Below are positions 7,079 to 14,845 of a stretch of 14,964 nucleotides of DNA, one piece after another. Source of the DNA: UBA724 sp049596815 (GTDB taxonomy: Bacteria; Bacteroidota; Bacteroidia; Flavobacteriales; Flavobacteriaceae); NCBI GenBank assembly GCA_049596815.1, contig JBMYLY010000036.1, positions 1 to 14,964 of the forward strand. The letters run 5' to 3'. A program made the position numbers and the translations under genes. Under the pieces are notes generated by a model. It ran no database searches. It saw only the letters and a list, made by a program, of their open reading frames with translations, and was not told the DNA's origin. Every line of letters begins with the position of its first letter. The stretch's first letter is position 1.

Positions 7079-7417
7079 TTAAGATTTTACAGTTTGACGT
7101 TCTCTGCGTTTTTCGGCCCATGCTTCGGCATGCTTATCGAGTTTGACCGTAAGGTAGCGCATCACGCGCTCATCTCTCCTAAATTCCAGTTCGAAAGCAT
7201 TGATGGCATCTGGGCTTATCTGAAAATCAAAAAGGTGGTAGAACCCACTTTTTTTGTTTTGAATGGGGTAAGCAAATTTTTTCAGACCCCAGTCTTCTTG
7301 ATGGACAAGCGTACCTCCGTTGGAGGTGATGAAATCAGCGTACTTCTGAACTGCTTCCTTTACCTGATCGTCAGATAAAACGGGATTTAAAATGAAAACA
7401 GTTTCGTAATGATTCAT
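7079..7417 (-). CDS. rpsF: 30S ribosomal protein S6
   Basis: 112 aa, bS6 family. It begins MNHYETVFILNPVLSDDQVKEAV, with the typical first strand and helix of the ferredoxin-like fold. The centre has WGLKKFAYPIQNKKSGFYHLFDF, the characteristic 'K+-AYPI-k+-GfY' segment, and the last strand is FRRDERVMRYLTVKLD. S6 pairs with S18 on the 30S platform. It is the first gene of a three-gene ribosomal operon that reads into rpsR after 4 nt. A promoter with near-consensus boxes is seen just upstream, leaving a predicted leader of only about 10 nt. Confidence 0.97.
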   Translation of the reverse strand: MNHYETVFILNPVLSDDQVKEAVQKYADFITSNGGTLVHQEDWGLKKFAYPIQNKKSGFYHLFDFQISPDAINAFELEFRRDERVMRYLTVKLDKHAEAWAEKRRERQTVKS

Positions 7418-7434
7418 AATTCTAAATTGGGCAG

Positions 7435-7465
7435 CGAAATTATCATTTTTGTTTGTATTTCACAA
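7435..7465 (-). promoter_or_regulatory. Predicted promoter of the rpsF-rpsR-rplI operon
   Basis: On the minus strand a TTG (complement of 7463-7465) is followed after 20 nt by TAATTTCG (complement of 7435-7442), one mismatch from TAnnTTTG. The predicted start is near 7428, giving a leader of about 10 nt. That is too short to hold the S6:S18-binding hairpin known from other phyla. An imperfect inverted repeat (7466-7494) abuts the -33 box on its upstream side. Confidence 0.55.
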
Positions 7466-7587
7466 CCGTACAACGCAAATGTTTTGACATACGGGGATTT
7501 TTAAGTAAACCTATTAATGAAACCTACTTGTCCCATCCCCATTAGTATCACCAGGCGCAACCGCTTTTACCAAATCTTGGAAAATCA

Positions 7588-10020
7588 CTAAATAGGGTCC
7601 ACATCTATCTGAAAACGAACTGCCCTGTAGGCAGCAATTTGCTCAAAGCGATGGGTCACCCGCATGATTTGCTCCTTGGGTGCTGCAGTGGATTTGTCAG
7701 CCGGGAGTTTTAACAACACATGCAATACATATTGGTTTCGAATGCGACCTACAGGAGGTGATTGTGGGCCCAAAACATTGGGGAAATTGGCACGCAATGC
7801 CGAGGCAAACCAGTGGACAGCTTCTTGTAAGACCGCAAAGCTTTTGTGTTTAAACTCAAAACGCATCAAACGTTGAAACGGTGGATACTTAAACTGACTC
7901 CGTTGCTGAAGTTGAGAGCTAAGCATGGCATCGTAATTCGTGTTTTTTAACTGTGATAAAATGGGATGGTTCGTGTCATAGGATTGCACCAATACCCTAC
8001 CTTTCTTGCCCGACCGACCGGCACGTCCCGCCACTTGTAATAACATCTGGAAAGCACGCTCATGCGCCCTAAAATTTGGGAAGTTGAGCAAACTGTCTGC
8101 CTGAACAACCCCAACGAGAGATACCCCCCCAAAATCCAATCCTTTGGTGAGCATCTGGGTGCCGACCAGAATGTCCAGTTCCCGATTCTGAAAGCGGTCT
8201 ATCAGCTGTTGGTGGCCATGTTTCCCACGTGTGGTATCGGTGTCCATACGCGCCACACCTGCCTGAGGAAACAACTTGGCCACTCCCTCCTCGACCTGTT
8301 GGGTGCCAAGACCAATGCTACGCGGTTGGGCGGTGCCACAGGCCGTGCAATGGCTGTGAACAGGAGTGGCATAATCACAATAATGACACTTGAGTTGCTG
8401 ACTGTGGCTGTGGTAGGTAAGGCTGACATCACAGTTGGTACACTGCGGCACATGGCCACAAGCCATACAACTGACAAAAGAGGCGTAGCCACGACGGTTT
8501 TGAAACAAAATAATTTGATCTCCCTTATCTAAGGTTTCCGCAATGGCATCCATCATAGCAGCGGAAAAGACCCCCTGCATTTGTTTTTTCTTTTGGGCGG
8601 TTTTTAAATCAATAAGTTCTATGGTGGGCAGTTGAAATCCTTTAAAACGCTGTGTGAGCGTGGTGAGTTGGTATTTGCCTTGGGTGGTGTTGTGATACGA
8701 TTCTATGGAAGGGGTGGCTGAACCCAAAACCACTGGTGCCTTGTGCATACGTCCCAATACCACCGCCGCGTCACGTGCGTGGTAGCGAGGTGCGGCTTCA
8801 AATTGTTTGTAGGCGTATTCATGCGATTCATCAACTACGATGAGCCCCAAATTCGAAAAGGGCAATAGCACAGCCGAGCGCGCCCCGACTATGAGTTGGA
8901 CATGGGCTTTGTTTTCCAACAAAGCGTTCCATACTTCTACCCGTTCGCTTTGTGAGTAGCGCGAGTGATAGACCGCCATTTTTTTTCCAAAATGCAAATG
9001 CAATCGCTGAATGAGTTGTGCCGTCAATGCAATCTCGGGTACCAAAAACAATACTTGCTTTCCTGCTTGAAGTGTTTCTGTAATGAGATGCATATAGACT
9101 TCCGTTTTGCCAGAAGCCGTTACGCCATACAACAAATGCGTTGTTGGGTTTTGTTTGTGGTGCTGAATTTGTTCAAAGGCGTGATGTTGGGCCTGAGTCA
9201 AGGGAGACAAGGGTGATTCCGGCTCCGTTTTGAGTGGCAAACGATCTACCTGATGGGTAGAGGCTACAAATACCCCTTTTTTGAGCAAGGTCTGCACCGA
9301 CGATTTGGAAACACCCGCCAATTTGTAAAACGCCACACGCGATACCGGCTGTTTTTGCTGTACCATTTGCAAAAGGGTCAGGCGCTGCGCCTCAAATTTT
9401 TGAAGGCTGTCTAACAAAACAACAAGCCGTTCTTCGTTTCTAAAATCTTGCGCCAATGACAGTCGCACTTCTTCTTTGGGTGCATAGCGACCATAGACCT
9501 CCTCACGCGTAGCGATGAGTTTGTGATCGAGCAATTCTTGAACCACCTTGTAAGGGTTTTGGGCAGTCACATAGTCCCCCACTTGCGCGAGGGGTATTTT
9601 TTCAATCGAAGCGAGTTTGTCCCACAACAGTCGGGCGTTGTCGCTGATACGCAAACTAGAAACGGGTGCTCGCAAATGGACCAATTCGGTTTCGCTTTCC
9701 AACAACAACATACTCGGGACTGCCGCCCGTAAGACCAAGCCCAAAGGACACATATAGTAGTCTGCGATCCATTGCCAATGTTTGAATTGTTTTGGGGTTA
9801 CCAAAGGATGCTCATCAATAATATAGGCTATGGATTTGGCTTCATATGCAGGGACACGTGTATGGGTCTCCACAGCCAAAGCCGCATACTTTTTCTTTTT
9901 ACCGAAAGGCACTACCAATCGAATACCGGGGGTGATAAATGCATACTCCGCCTCTGTGATCTGATAGGTAAAAGGCTTGGGCAAGGGCAAGGGCAGTATG
10001 ACATCTACAAAAAAGGGCAT
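7588..10020 (-). CDS. priA: Primosomal replication restart helicase PriA
   Basis: 810 aa, the length usual in Bacteroidota. PriA recognises stalled forks and D-loops and reloads the replicative helicase. In order: the N-terminal 3'-DNA-end-binding domain (about 1-105), a winged-helix region, and the helicase core with Walker A GVTASGKTE (299-307), a PEIALT segment (328-333), DESH (397-400) and VLGSATPSIES (431-441). Eight zinc-site cysteines follow (C518, C521, C527, C530, C545, C548, C558, C561), then GTQMLTKGLDFGGV (about 620-633) and QVAGRAGR. No key motif is missing. The ATG overlaps the stop of the upstream yihY-type gene by 1 nt (TAATG), indicating translational coupling. No terminator is evident after the stop. 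Confidence 0.96.
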   Translation of the reverse strand: MPFFVDVILPLPLPKPFTYQITEAEYAFITPGIRLVVPFGKKKKYAALAVETHTRVPAYEAKSIAYIIDEHPLVTPKQFKHWQWIADYYMCPLGLVLRAAVPSMLLLESETELVHLRAPVSSLRISDNARLLWDKLASIEKIPLAQVGDYVTAQNPYKVVQELLDHKLIATREEVYGRYAPKEEVRLSLAQDFRNEERLVVLLDSLQKFEAQRLTLLQMVQQKQPVSRVAFYKLAGVSKSSVQTLLKKGVFVASTHQVDRLPLKTEPESPLSPLTQAQHHAFEQIQHHKQNPTTHLLYGVTASGKTEVYMHLITETLQAGKQVLFLVPEIALTAQLIQRLHLHFGKKMAVYHSRYSQSERVEVWNALLENKAHVQLIVGARSAVLLPFSNLGLIVVDESHEYAYKQFEAAPRYHARDAAVVLGRMHKAPVVLGSATPSIESYHNTTQGKYQLTTLTQRFKGFQLPTIELIDLKTAQKKKQMQGVFSAAMMDAIAETLDKGDQIILFQNRRGYASFVSCMACGHVPQCTNCDVSLTYHSHSQQLKCHYCDYATPVHSHCTACGTAQPRSIGLGTQQVEEGVAKLFPQAGVARMDTDTTRGKHGHQQLIDRFQNRELDILVGTQMLTKGLDFGGVSLVGVVQADSLLNFPNFRAHERAFQMLLQVAGRAGRSGKKGRVLVQSYDTNHPILSQLKNTNYDAMLSSQLQQRSQFKYPPFQRLMRFEFKHKSFAVLQEAVHWFASALRANFPNVLGPQSPPVGRIRNQYVLHVLLKLPADKSTAAPKEQIMRVTHRFEQIAAYRAVRFQIDVDPI

Positions 10021-10937
10021 TATTTGTTTTTATTGAATTTGTTGATGACCGCATTGAGCTCAAACCCCAATAACAAAATGATGGCATTGAGCCAGATGTA
10101 AAGCATCAAAATCAGCAAGGCGCCAATCGAGCCGTAGAGCTTGTTGTAGGATGAAAAATACTCGATATACAAACCAAACAAAAAAGTGGTCAACACAAGC
10201 AGCGCGCAACTCATAAAGGCTCCAGGCGAAAAGAAACGCAAGGTATTGACCTCGGCAGTGCCAAAGTAATAGAGACAGGCGCTTGTGATATAGGAAATAA
10301 ACACAAAAAATACATATTGAAGGGCGGGGACACTCAAGAAGGTATGGTCAAATCTGCCTCCTGTAGCCGGACTCATAACATACACTTCAAAAAATAAAAA
10401 TCCCGCTACAGCCAACAGCAAAATAAAGGCCAACAACAGCCCCACACCCAAGGCATAGAGGTATTGTTTGAAAAGGTTTCTTGTCATCTCCACATGATAA
10501 GATTCTTCGAACCCGCCGAAAATGGCATAGATGCCATTGCCCATAAAAAAAATAGACAATAAAAAGGCCGAAGACAACAACCCGCCTCTTCTTTTGTCAT
10601 AGACCCCTTCGTAGATAGAATCGAAAATAGGGAGGGATTCCGCTGGCAATAGCGACTCCAAAAACAACTTAAAAGTTTCTTCAAAAGCCGCAATAGGCAC
10701 AAAAGGAATCAGATTGAGCACAAAAAGTAAAAATGGGAACAGTGCCATAAAAAAACTAAAGGCAATGCTACCGGCCCGGGTAGTCAGGGCACCTTTAAAT
10801 ATGCCTACAACATACATCTCTAAAAGATCATAGAGAGAAAAGTGATGGTTTCTGTGTAGATAAATGGACTTAAGAAACGAAACCAAACGGCGCAACAGGG
10901 GGATTTTATGAAATTCAAAAGTAATGCGTTCGTCCAT
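10020..10937 (-). CDS. YihY/BrkB family inner-membrane protein (formerly 'ribonuclease BN-like')
   Basis: 305 aa from the chosen ATG. An upstream TTG at 10976 would add 13 residues but is less likely than ATG. Six hydrophobic segments are visible, at about residues 58-81, 120-140, 160-185, 205-225, 237-260 and 270-295. The family hallmark is the last one, YNKLYGSIGALLILMLYIWL followed by a GFELNA end; the early TTRAGSIAFSFFMALFPF segment is also typical. The old name ribonuclease BN was given in error to E. coli YihY, so no nuclease role should be inferred. A transport or envelope function is suspected for the family but not proven. The gene is first of a two-gene unit with priA and diverges from rlmH. 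Confidence 0.9.
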   Translation of the reverse strand: MDERITFEFHKIPLLRRLVSFLKSIYLHRNHHFSLYDLLEMYVVGIFKGALTTRAGSIAFSFFMALFPFLLFVLNLIPFVPIAAFEETFKLFLESLLPAESLPIFDSIYEGVYDKRRGGLLSSAFLLSIFFMGNGIYAIFGGFEESYHVEMTRNLFKQYLYALGVGLLLAFILLLAVAGFLFFEVYVMSPATGGRFDHTFLSVPALQYVFFVFISYITSACLYYFGTAEVNTLRFFSPGAFMSCALLVLTTFLFGLYIEYFSSYNKLYGSIGALLILMLYIWLNAIILLLGFELNAVINKFNKNK

Positions 10938-10963
10938 GAGGGCTAATTTAATAAATATGGCTC

Positions 10964-10991
10964 TTGAAGCAGCCAAGAGGTCTTATCTTTG
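10964..10991 (+). promoter_or_regulatory. Predicted promoter of the rlmH-rdgB unit
   Basis: TATCTTTG (10984-10991) matches TAnnTTTG fully. A TTG at 10964-10966 lies 17 nt upstream, at the short end of the accepted spacing. The predicted start is near 10997-10999, right at the ATG of a 17-codon ORF. The element sits in the 117-nt divergent gap between yihY and rlmH. Confidence 0.6.
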
Positions 10992-10996
10992 TCAAC

Positions 10997-11050
10997 ATGA
11001 GATATCCACAAGCTGTTGTCAGTATGTTACCTATGACCAAAAAGAAATAA
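10997..11050 (+). CDS. Putative 17-aa upstream ORF before rlmH
   Basis: ATG at 10997 opens MRYPQAVVSMLPMTKKK, with a TAA stop at 11048-11050, only 4 nt before the rlmH ATG. The predicted transcription start, about 7 nt after the TATCTTTG box, falls on or beside this ATG, so the ORF could be translated from a leaderless or nearly leaderless message and feed ribosomes into rlmH. There is no homology support, and a 17-codon ORF can occur by chance. Confidence 0.25.
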   Translation: MRYPQAVVSMLPMTKKK

Positions 11051-11054
11051 GCAG

Positions 11055-11528
11055 ATGAAAATCAAATTGTTGGCAGTTGGCAAAACCCATAGAGGCGATT
11101 TGGCCGAGTGGATAGACACTTACACCAAACGCATCGGACGGTATATGCCTTTTGAGTGGGTGGTGGTGCGAGACGCTAAAAAAACCAACAAACCCAATCC
11201 TGAATTTGTAAAAAACCAAGAAGGTGCACATATTCTCAATGCCATTAACCATGATGACACCTTGATTTTGCTAGACGAGCGCGGCAAAACCTACACTTCT
11301 GTTGCTTTTGCAAAATTTATTGAACAAAAAACACTTCAGTCCACCAAAAGTTTGGTGTTTTGTATCGGGGGTGCTTATGGGTTTTCTGAGGAAGTTCGTG
11401 CCCGTGCCAATGGACTGATTTCTTTCTCTGATATGACTTTTTCACATCAAATGATACGTATTTTTGCTGTTGAGCAAATCTATAGGGCAATGACCATCAT
11501 CAAAAACGAACCCTATCACCACGCATGA
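11055..11528 (+). CDS. rlmH: 23S rRNA (pseudouridine-1915 N3)-methyltransferase RlmH
   Basis: 157 aa, standard for this small SPOUT (alpha/beta-knot) enzyme. It methylates pseudouridine 1915 in helix 69 of 23S rRNA, on assembled 70S ribosomes, using S-adenosylmethionine. Visible motifs: KIKLLAVGKT at the start, LDERGKTYTS (73-82), the cofactor-knot segment FCIGGAYGFSEEV (102-114) and the C-terminal FSHQMIRIFAVEQIYRA with a final YHH. Its stop overlaps the rdgB start by 4 nt (ATGA). A promoter match lies about 65 nt upstream, with a short ORF in between. Confidence 0.96.
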   Translation: MKIKLLAVGKTHRGDLAEWIDTYTKRIGRYMPFEWVVVRDAKKTNKPNPEFVKNQEGAHILNAINHDDTLILLDERGKTYTSVAFAKFIEQKTLQSTKSLVFCIGGAYGFSEEVRARANGLISFSDMTFSHQMIRIFAVEQIYRAMTIIKNEPYHHA

Positions 11529-12103
11529 ACGACTTTATTTTTGCCACCCACAATACCCACAAAGCCCAAGAGTTGCAGGCCATGCTGCCTGATATTCGCA
11601 TCCAAACATTGTCCGGGCTGGGTCACTTTGATGAGATTCCTGAAACAGCAAAAACCCTGGAAGGCAATGCCCTACTCAAAGCAGAAGCCACACACCAACT
11701 GTTTGGAGGTCTGGTAGTTGCAGACGATACCGGACTGGAAGTGGAAGCCTTGAATGGAGCTCCCGGAGTCCGGTCGGCTCGATATGCAGGTGAACCAAGA
11801 GATGATACAAAAAACCTCAAAAAACTCCTCCATGAACTTCACGCAAAAGACAACCGTCATGCACAATTCAGAACGGTAATATGCCTGTTTGGGCAAGAGA
11901 AACCCCTGTATTTTGAGGGAATTGTCAAAGGAACTATTTTGGAAATGCCCAAAGGAGCGAGTGGGTTTGGCTATGACCCCGTTTTTGTACCTGAGGGTTA
12001 CACACAGACTTTTGCTGAACTGCCTATGGAAGTTAAAAACCGAATCAGCCACCGTGGGTTGGCGGTGCAAAAGCTCGTAGAACACTTCAAAAATGAAAGT
12101 TGA
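11525..12103 (+). CDS. rdgB: XTP/dITP diphosphatase (non-canonical purine NTP pyrophosphatase, RdgB/HAM1)
   Basis: 192 aa, the normal family length. It hydrolyses deaminated purine triphosphates (ITP, dITP, XTP) to monophosphates, keeping hypoxanthine and xanthine out of DNA and RNA. Motifs: THNTHK (8-13, the T/S-x-N-x-x-K nucleotide-binding motif), LEGNALLKA (45-53), the metal-binding ADDTGLEV (66-73), GAPGVRSARYAG (78-89), GFGYDPVF (147-154) and SHRGLA (175-180). It overlaps rlmH by 4 nt, so the two are very likely translated together. The next gene starts 75 nt later, with its own promoter-like boxes. Confidence 0.96.
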   Translation: MNDFIFATHNTHKAQELQAMLPDIRIQTLSGLGHFDEIPETAKTLEGNALLKAEATHQLFGGLVVADDTGLEVEALNGAPGVRSARYAGEPRDDTKNLKKLLHELHAKDNRHAQFRTVICLFGQEKPLYFEGIVKGTILEMPKGASGFGYDPVFVPEGYTQTFAELPMEVKNRISHRGLAVQKLVEHFKNES

Positions 12104-12129
12104 AATTGTTAAAAATTTCGCAAAATGGT

Positions 12130-12167
12130 TTGGGGATGCAAAAGAATGGGTTTAGTTTGTACTTTTG
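12130..12167 (+). promoter_or_regulatory. Possible promoter before the secreted carboxypeptidase-regulatory-like gene
   Basis: TACTTTTG (12160-12167) is a full TAnnTTTG match, but the nearest upstream TTG (12130-12132) is 27 nt away. An overlapping TAGTTTG (12153-12159), with one fewer spacer base, sits 20 nt from that TTG. Either would start transcription just ahead of ATG 12179. Confidence 0.4.
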
Positions 12168-12178
12168 ATTGGCATAGG

Positions 12179-12940
12179 ATGACTGGCATTTCAAGGTACT
12201 TGACGATGAGTTTGTTTTTGGCTGTGATGCCCTTGGCGGCGCAGGAAGTGGTTGGCGTGGTACAAAACGACGAAAACGACAAAGCTATTCCAACGGTGCA
12301 CGTACTCAACTTAAACCAAGTAAAGATGAGTATTACTGACAGCAACGGGGTGTTTGTCATCCCCGCCACTGTCAACGACACCTTGCTGTTGAGTTATCTC
12401 GGTTTTAAAAGCCTCAAAGTCATAGTCACCAACGACCTTATCAAATACCCCAAGACCGTTTTTAAGCTAACCCAATTGGCCTTGGCCCTGGAGGAAGTCA
12501 TCGTCCGGCCCTACCAGCTTACAGGTTATTTGGATATTGATGCCAAGAATGTACCCATCAACCGCAACCAACGTTACAGCATACCGGGGCTGCCATCAAG
12601 AGGATATGAAGCCGGTTCTCGTGGACCTTCTGCCTTTTCGAAAGTGGTGGGCTCAATATTCAATCCGTTTGACTTTCTGCACAATTTGTTTGGTAAAAAA
12701 CCCAACCAGATGCGCAAACTGAAAATGATGCAAGAAAGCAATGAACTTCGCGATTTGCTCGCTGTCAAATACGACAGAGAAACCTTGGAAGAGGTATTGC
12801 AACTGGAACGTGTAGACATAGACGAAATACTGAGAAACTGTAACTTTTCAGAGGGTTTTATCAAATCTGCCAATGACCTCCAAATATTGGAAGCCATCAG
12901 CGGATGCTATGAAGAATACAAGGTGCTCAGAAGGCGGTAA
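12179..12940 (+). CDS. Secreted protein with N-terminal carboxypeptidase-regulatory-like domain
   Basis: 253 aa from ATG 12179. The frame is open from ATG 12125, but the promoter-like boxes fall inside that extension, and the later start gives a clean signal peptide (hydrophobic MSLFLAVMPLAAQ, cleavage likely near residues 21-22). The mature protein begins with a CarboxypepD_reg-like beta-sandwich (about 24-110): EVVGVVQNDENDKAIPTVHV, then ITDSNGVFVIPA, then LLLSYLGFKS and LEEVIVRPYQLTG. These are the hallmarks of the plug-preceding domain of TonB-dependent receptors and of small stand-alone Bacteroidota proteins. The remainder (about 120-253) has no barrel. It contains FDFLHNLFGKKP and a charged helical tail, an arrangement seen in uncharacterised flavobacterial proteins. 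It is likely periplasmic or outer-membrane associated; the function is unknown. It lies between rdgB and purB. Confidence 0.82.
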   Translation: MTGISRYLTMSLFLAVMPLAAQEVVGVVQNDENDKAIPTVHVLNLNQVKMSITDSNGVFVIPATVNDTLLLSYLGFKSLKVIVTNDLIKYPKTVFKLTQLALALEEVIVRPYQLTGYLDIDAKNVPINRNQRYSIPGLPSRGYEAGSRGPSAFSKVVGSIFNPFDFLHNLFGKKPNQMRKLKMMQESNELRDLLAVKYDRETLEEVLQLERVDIDEILRNCNFSEGFIKSANDLQILEAISGCYEEYKVLRRR

Positions 12941-12955
12941 TACAGCATAAAATAG

Positions 12956-12963
12956 TACCTTTG
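12956..12963 (+). promoter_or_regulatory. -7 box of the likely purB promoter
   Basis: TACCTTTG is a full match to TAnnTTTG and lies 17 nt before the purB ATG, predicting a leader of about 10 nt. No TTG is present at the -33 distance, so the promoter may be weak or activator-dependent, or the match may be fortuitous. Confidence 0.45.
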
Positions 12964-12980
12964 CCGTTGATTAAATTCTT

Positions 12981-14324
12981 ATGCTGCTCAACACCTTAAA
13001 TGCCATATCACCCATAGACGGGAGGTACCGCAAAAAAACCAAATCCTTACACCCCTATTTCTCCGAACAAGGACTCATCAAATACAGGGTTCAAGTGGAA
13101 ATAGAATATTTTATATCCTTGTGTGAGCGCCCGCTGCCCCAACTCAATGATTTTAAAAGGAGTTTGTTTGAGGATCTACGCGCCATTTACATCCATTTTT
13201 CTGCCGATGATGCCAAAGCCATCAAAGACATTGAAAAAACCACCAACCACGATGTCAAAGCGGTAGAATATTTTATCAAAAACGAATTTGACCGCCTTGA
13301 TCTGGGTGACTACAAAGAGTTTATTCACTTTGGGCTGACCTCTCAAGACATCAACAATACGGCTGTTCCGCTTTCTGTCAAAGATGCTCTTGAAGCTGTT
13401 TTTATTCCCAAACTAGAGGAAGTAAAAGCCTCGTTAAGTGATTTAGCCCAACAAAACCATGAAGTGCCCATGTTGGCAAAAACCCATGGACAACCGGCCT
13501 CCCCTACCCGACTCGGGAAAGAAATACAGGTGTTTGTAGTGCGTTTGGAGGAGCAAATCAACTTACTTAAACAAATACCCATGGCCGCCAAGTTTGGAGG
13601 TGCCACAGGAAACTTTAACGCGCATAAAGTGGCCTATCCTGACATCGACTGGAGGGCTTTTGGGCAGAAATTTGTGGAAGAAAACTTGGGGCTAAAGCAC
13701 TCATTTCCGACCACACAAATAGAGCATTATGACCATTTGGCTGCGCTTTGCGATGCGCTTAAACGCATCAACAATATTTTAATCGATTTTAGTCGGGATG
13801 TGTGGACCTATATTTCCATGGAGTACTTCAAGCAGAAAATCAAAGAAAATGAAGTGGGTTCCTCTGCCATGCCACATAAAGTCAACCCTATAGACTTTGA
13901 AAATGCGGAGGGCAATCTGGGCATGGCCAACGCTATCTTTGAGTTTTTGGCAGGAAAACTACCGATTTCCAGATTACAACGTGACCTGACAGACAGTACC
14001 GTTTTGAGAAACATCGGCGTTCCTATGGGACACACGCTCATCGGTTTTGAGTCTATCCTAAAAGGGATCGGGAAGTTGGAAGTCAACAAAGCGGCCATAG
14101 AAGAAGACCTTGAGCAAAACTGGGCTGTAGTGGCCGAGGCCATTCAAACCATACTGCGACGAGAGGGTTATAAAAATCCTTATGAGGCACTGAAGACACT
14201 CACACGTACCCACGGGGTTATCAATGCAGAAGCCATCAAGTCATTTATTGATCAGCTTGATGTTGATGAGAAAATCAAAGACGAGCTTCACAAGATCAGC
14301 CCTCAAAACTATACCGGTATTTAA
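12981..14324 (+). CDS. purB: Adenylosuccinate lyase
   Basis: 447 aa, of the E. coli-like PurB subtype. It catalyses two fumarate-releasing steps: SAICAR to AICAR in purine synthesis and adenylosuccinate to AMP. It begins LNAISPIDGRYRKKTKSL. Conserved blocks are TTNHDVKAVE (87-96), HFGLTSQDINNT (116-127), LAKTHGQPASPTRLGKE (165-181, with catalytic His169), KFGGATGNFNAH (204-215) and the fumarase/aspartase superfamily signature GSSAMPHKVNP (293-303) with the catalytic serine on the flexible loop. All key residues are present. The stop overlaps the stop of the convergent lipoprotein gene by 3 nt, with no terminator between them. Its own promoter is suggested by a consensus -7 box, so it may not depend on the upstream genes. 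Confidence 0.96.
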   Translation: MLLNTLNAISPIDGRYRKKTKSLHPYFSEQGLIKYRVQVEIEYFISLCERPLPQLNDFKRSLFEDLRAIYIHFSADDAKAIKDIEKTTNHDVKAVEYFIKNEFDRLDLGDYKEFIHFGLTSQDINNTAVPLSVKDALEAVFIPKLEEVKASLSDLAQQNHEVPMLAKTHGQPASPTRLGKEIQVFVVRLEEQINLLKQIPMAAKFGGATGNFNAHKVAYPDIDWRAFGQKFVEENLGLKHSFPTTQIEHYDHLAALCDALKRINNILIDFSRDVWTYISMEYFKQKIKENEVGSSAMPHKVNPIDFENAEGNLGMANAIFEFLAGKLPISRLQRDLTDSTVLRNIGVPMGHTLIGFESILKGIGKLEVNKAAIEEDLEQNWAVVAEAIQTILRREGYKNPYEALKTLTRTHGVINAEAIKSFIDQLDVDEKIKDELHKISPQNYTGI

Positions 14325-14845
14325 AAGAATTTTTGCAAACCCGCAAACACTTCTGGATCCACATTCTCTTCTTGGATAAGGCTTGTCAATTGCGCGACCT
14401 TTTGGGTAGTCATTTGATCGCCCAACACTCGCGCCAGTACAAATCCGGCTTGAGGAGACTGCCCAAAAAATACCACTTCCTCGAGGTCAGTGTCCTTACC
14501 GACAACAATCACCTTTCCTGAGATACGTCTGTCTTTGACAGCCATAAGTTCTTCGTAGGGTGGGATGTTGATGATAGATCGAATGGCATGAATCTCTTGT
14601 TCCATAAACTCTGGCTTATTGGGGTCAGCCTTGTAGGCCAGAATGTTGAGTTTGTGAAAACTCTCCAACACCTCCATATCTGATTCACTTAAGTTTTCTT
14701 GGGCGATTCCCAGAGCAGAGGCAGGTATGTTGACAATCAAGAAGTTGCCATCCTCGGCTTTGGACACAAAATACTCTTGCAAGCTAACTTTTGGGGAACA
14801 TCCTAAAAGGAATAGGGCGAAAAAAAGTGGGGCGAGTCTATTCAT
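14321..14845 (-). CDS. DUF4252-type lipoprotein
   Basis: 174 aa. The N-terminus is a lipoprotein signal peptide: a hydrophobic APLFFALFLLGC with lipobox LLGC and Cys16 as the predicted lipidated residue. Ser at +2 does not signal inner-membrane retention. The remainder looks like the Bacteroidota DUF4252 family: a short compact domain with FLIVNIPASALG, then LESFHKLNILAYKAD, YEELMAVKDRRISGKVIVVG, and a C-terminal VLARVLGDQMTTQKVAQLTSLI. The function is unknown. In other Bacteroidota, DUF4252 genes often occur near ECF sigma-factor genes; none is visible here, but the upstream flank lies outside the window. The start overlaps a short upstream ORF by 8 nt. Confidence 0.72.
   Translation of the reverse strand: MNRLAPLFFALFLLGCSPKVSLQEYFVSKAEDGNFLIVNIPASALGIAQENLSESDMEVLESFHKLNILAYKADPNKPEFMEQEIHAIRSIINIPPYEELMAVKDRRISGKVIVVGKDTDLEEVVFFGQSPQAGFVLARVLGDQMTTQKVAQLTSLIQEENVDPEVFAGLQKFF

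Noticed and set aside
8062..8532. 156-codon plus-strand ORF opposite priA
   Set aside because: It lies wholly antisense to the zinc-binding and helicase part of priA, which is intact and strongly conserved. It is a shadow frame.
10020..10937. Ribonuclease BN activity for the YihY-type membrane protein
   Set aside because: The historical naming was an error. The sequence is a polytopic membrane protein with no nuclease motif.
10938..10976. TTG-initiated 13-residue extension of the YihY-type protein
   Set aside because: It is a rare start codon, the extension is not part of the usual family N-terminus, and an ATG follows at 10937.
11672..12085. 137-codon minus-strand ORF opposite rdgB
   Set aside because: It is antisense to a complete rdgB carrying all family motifs. 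The peptide looks random and Cys/Phe-rich.
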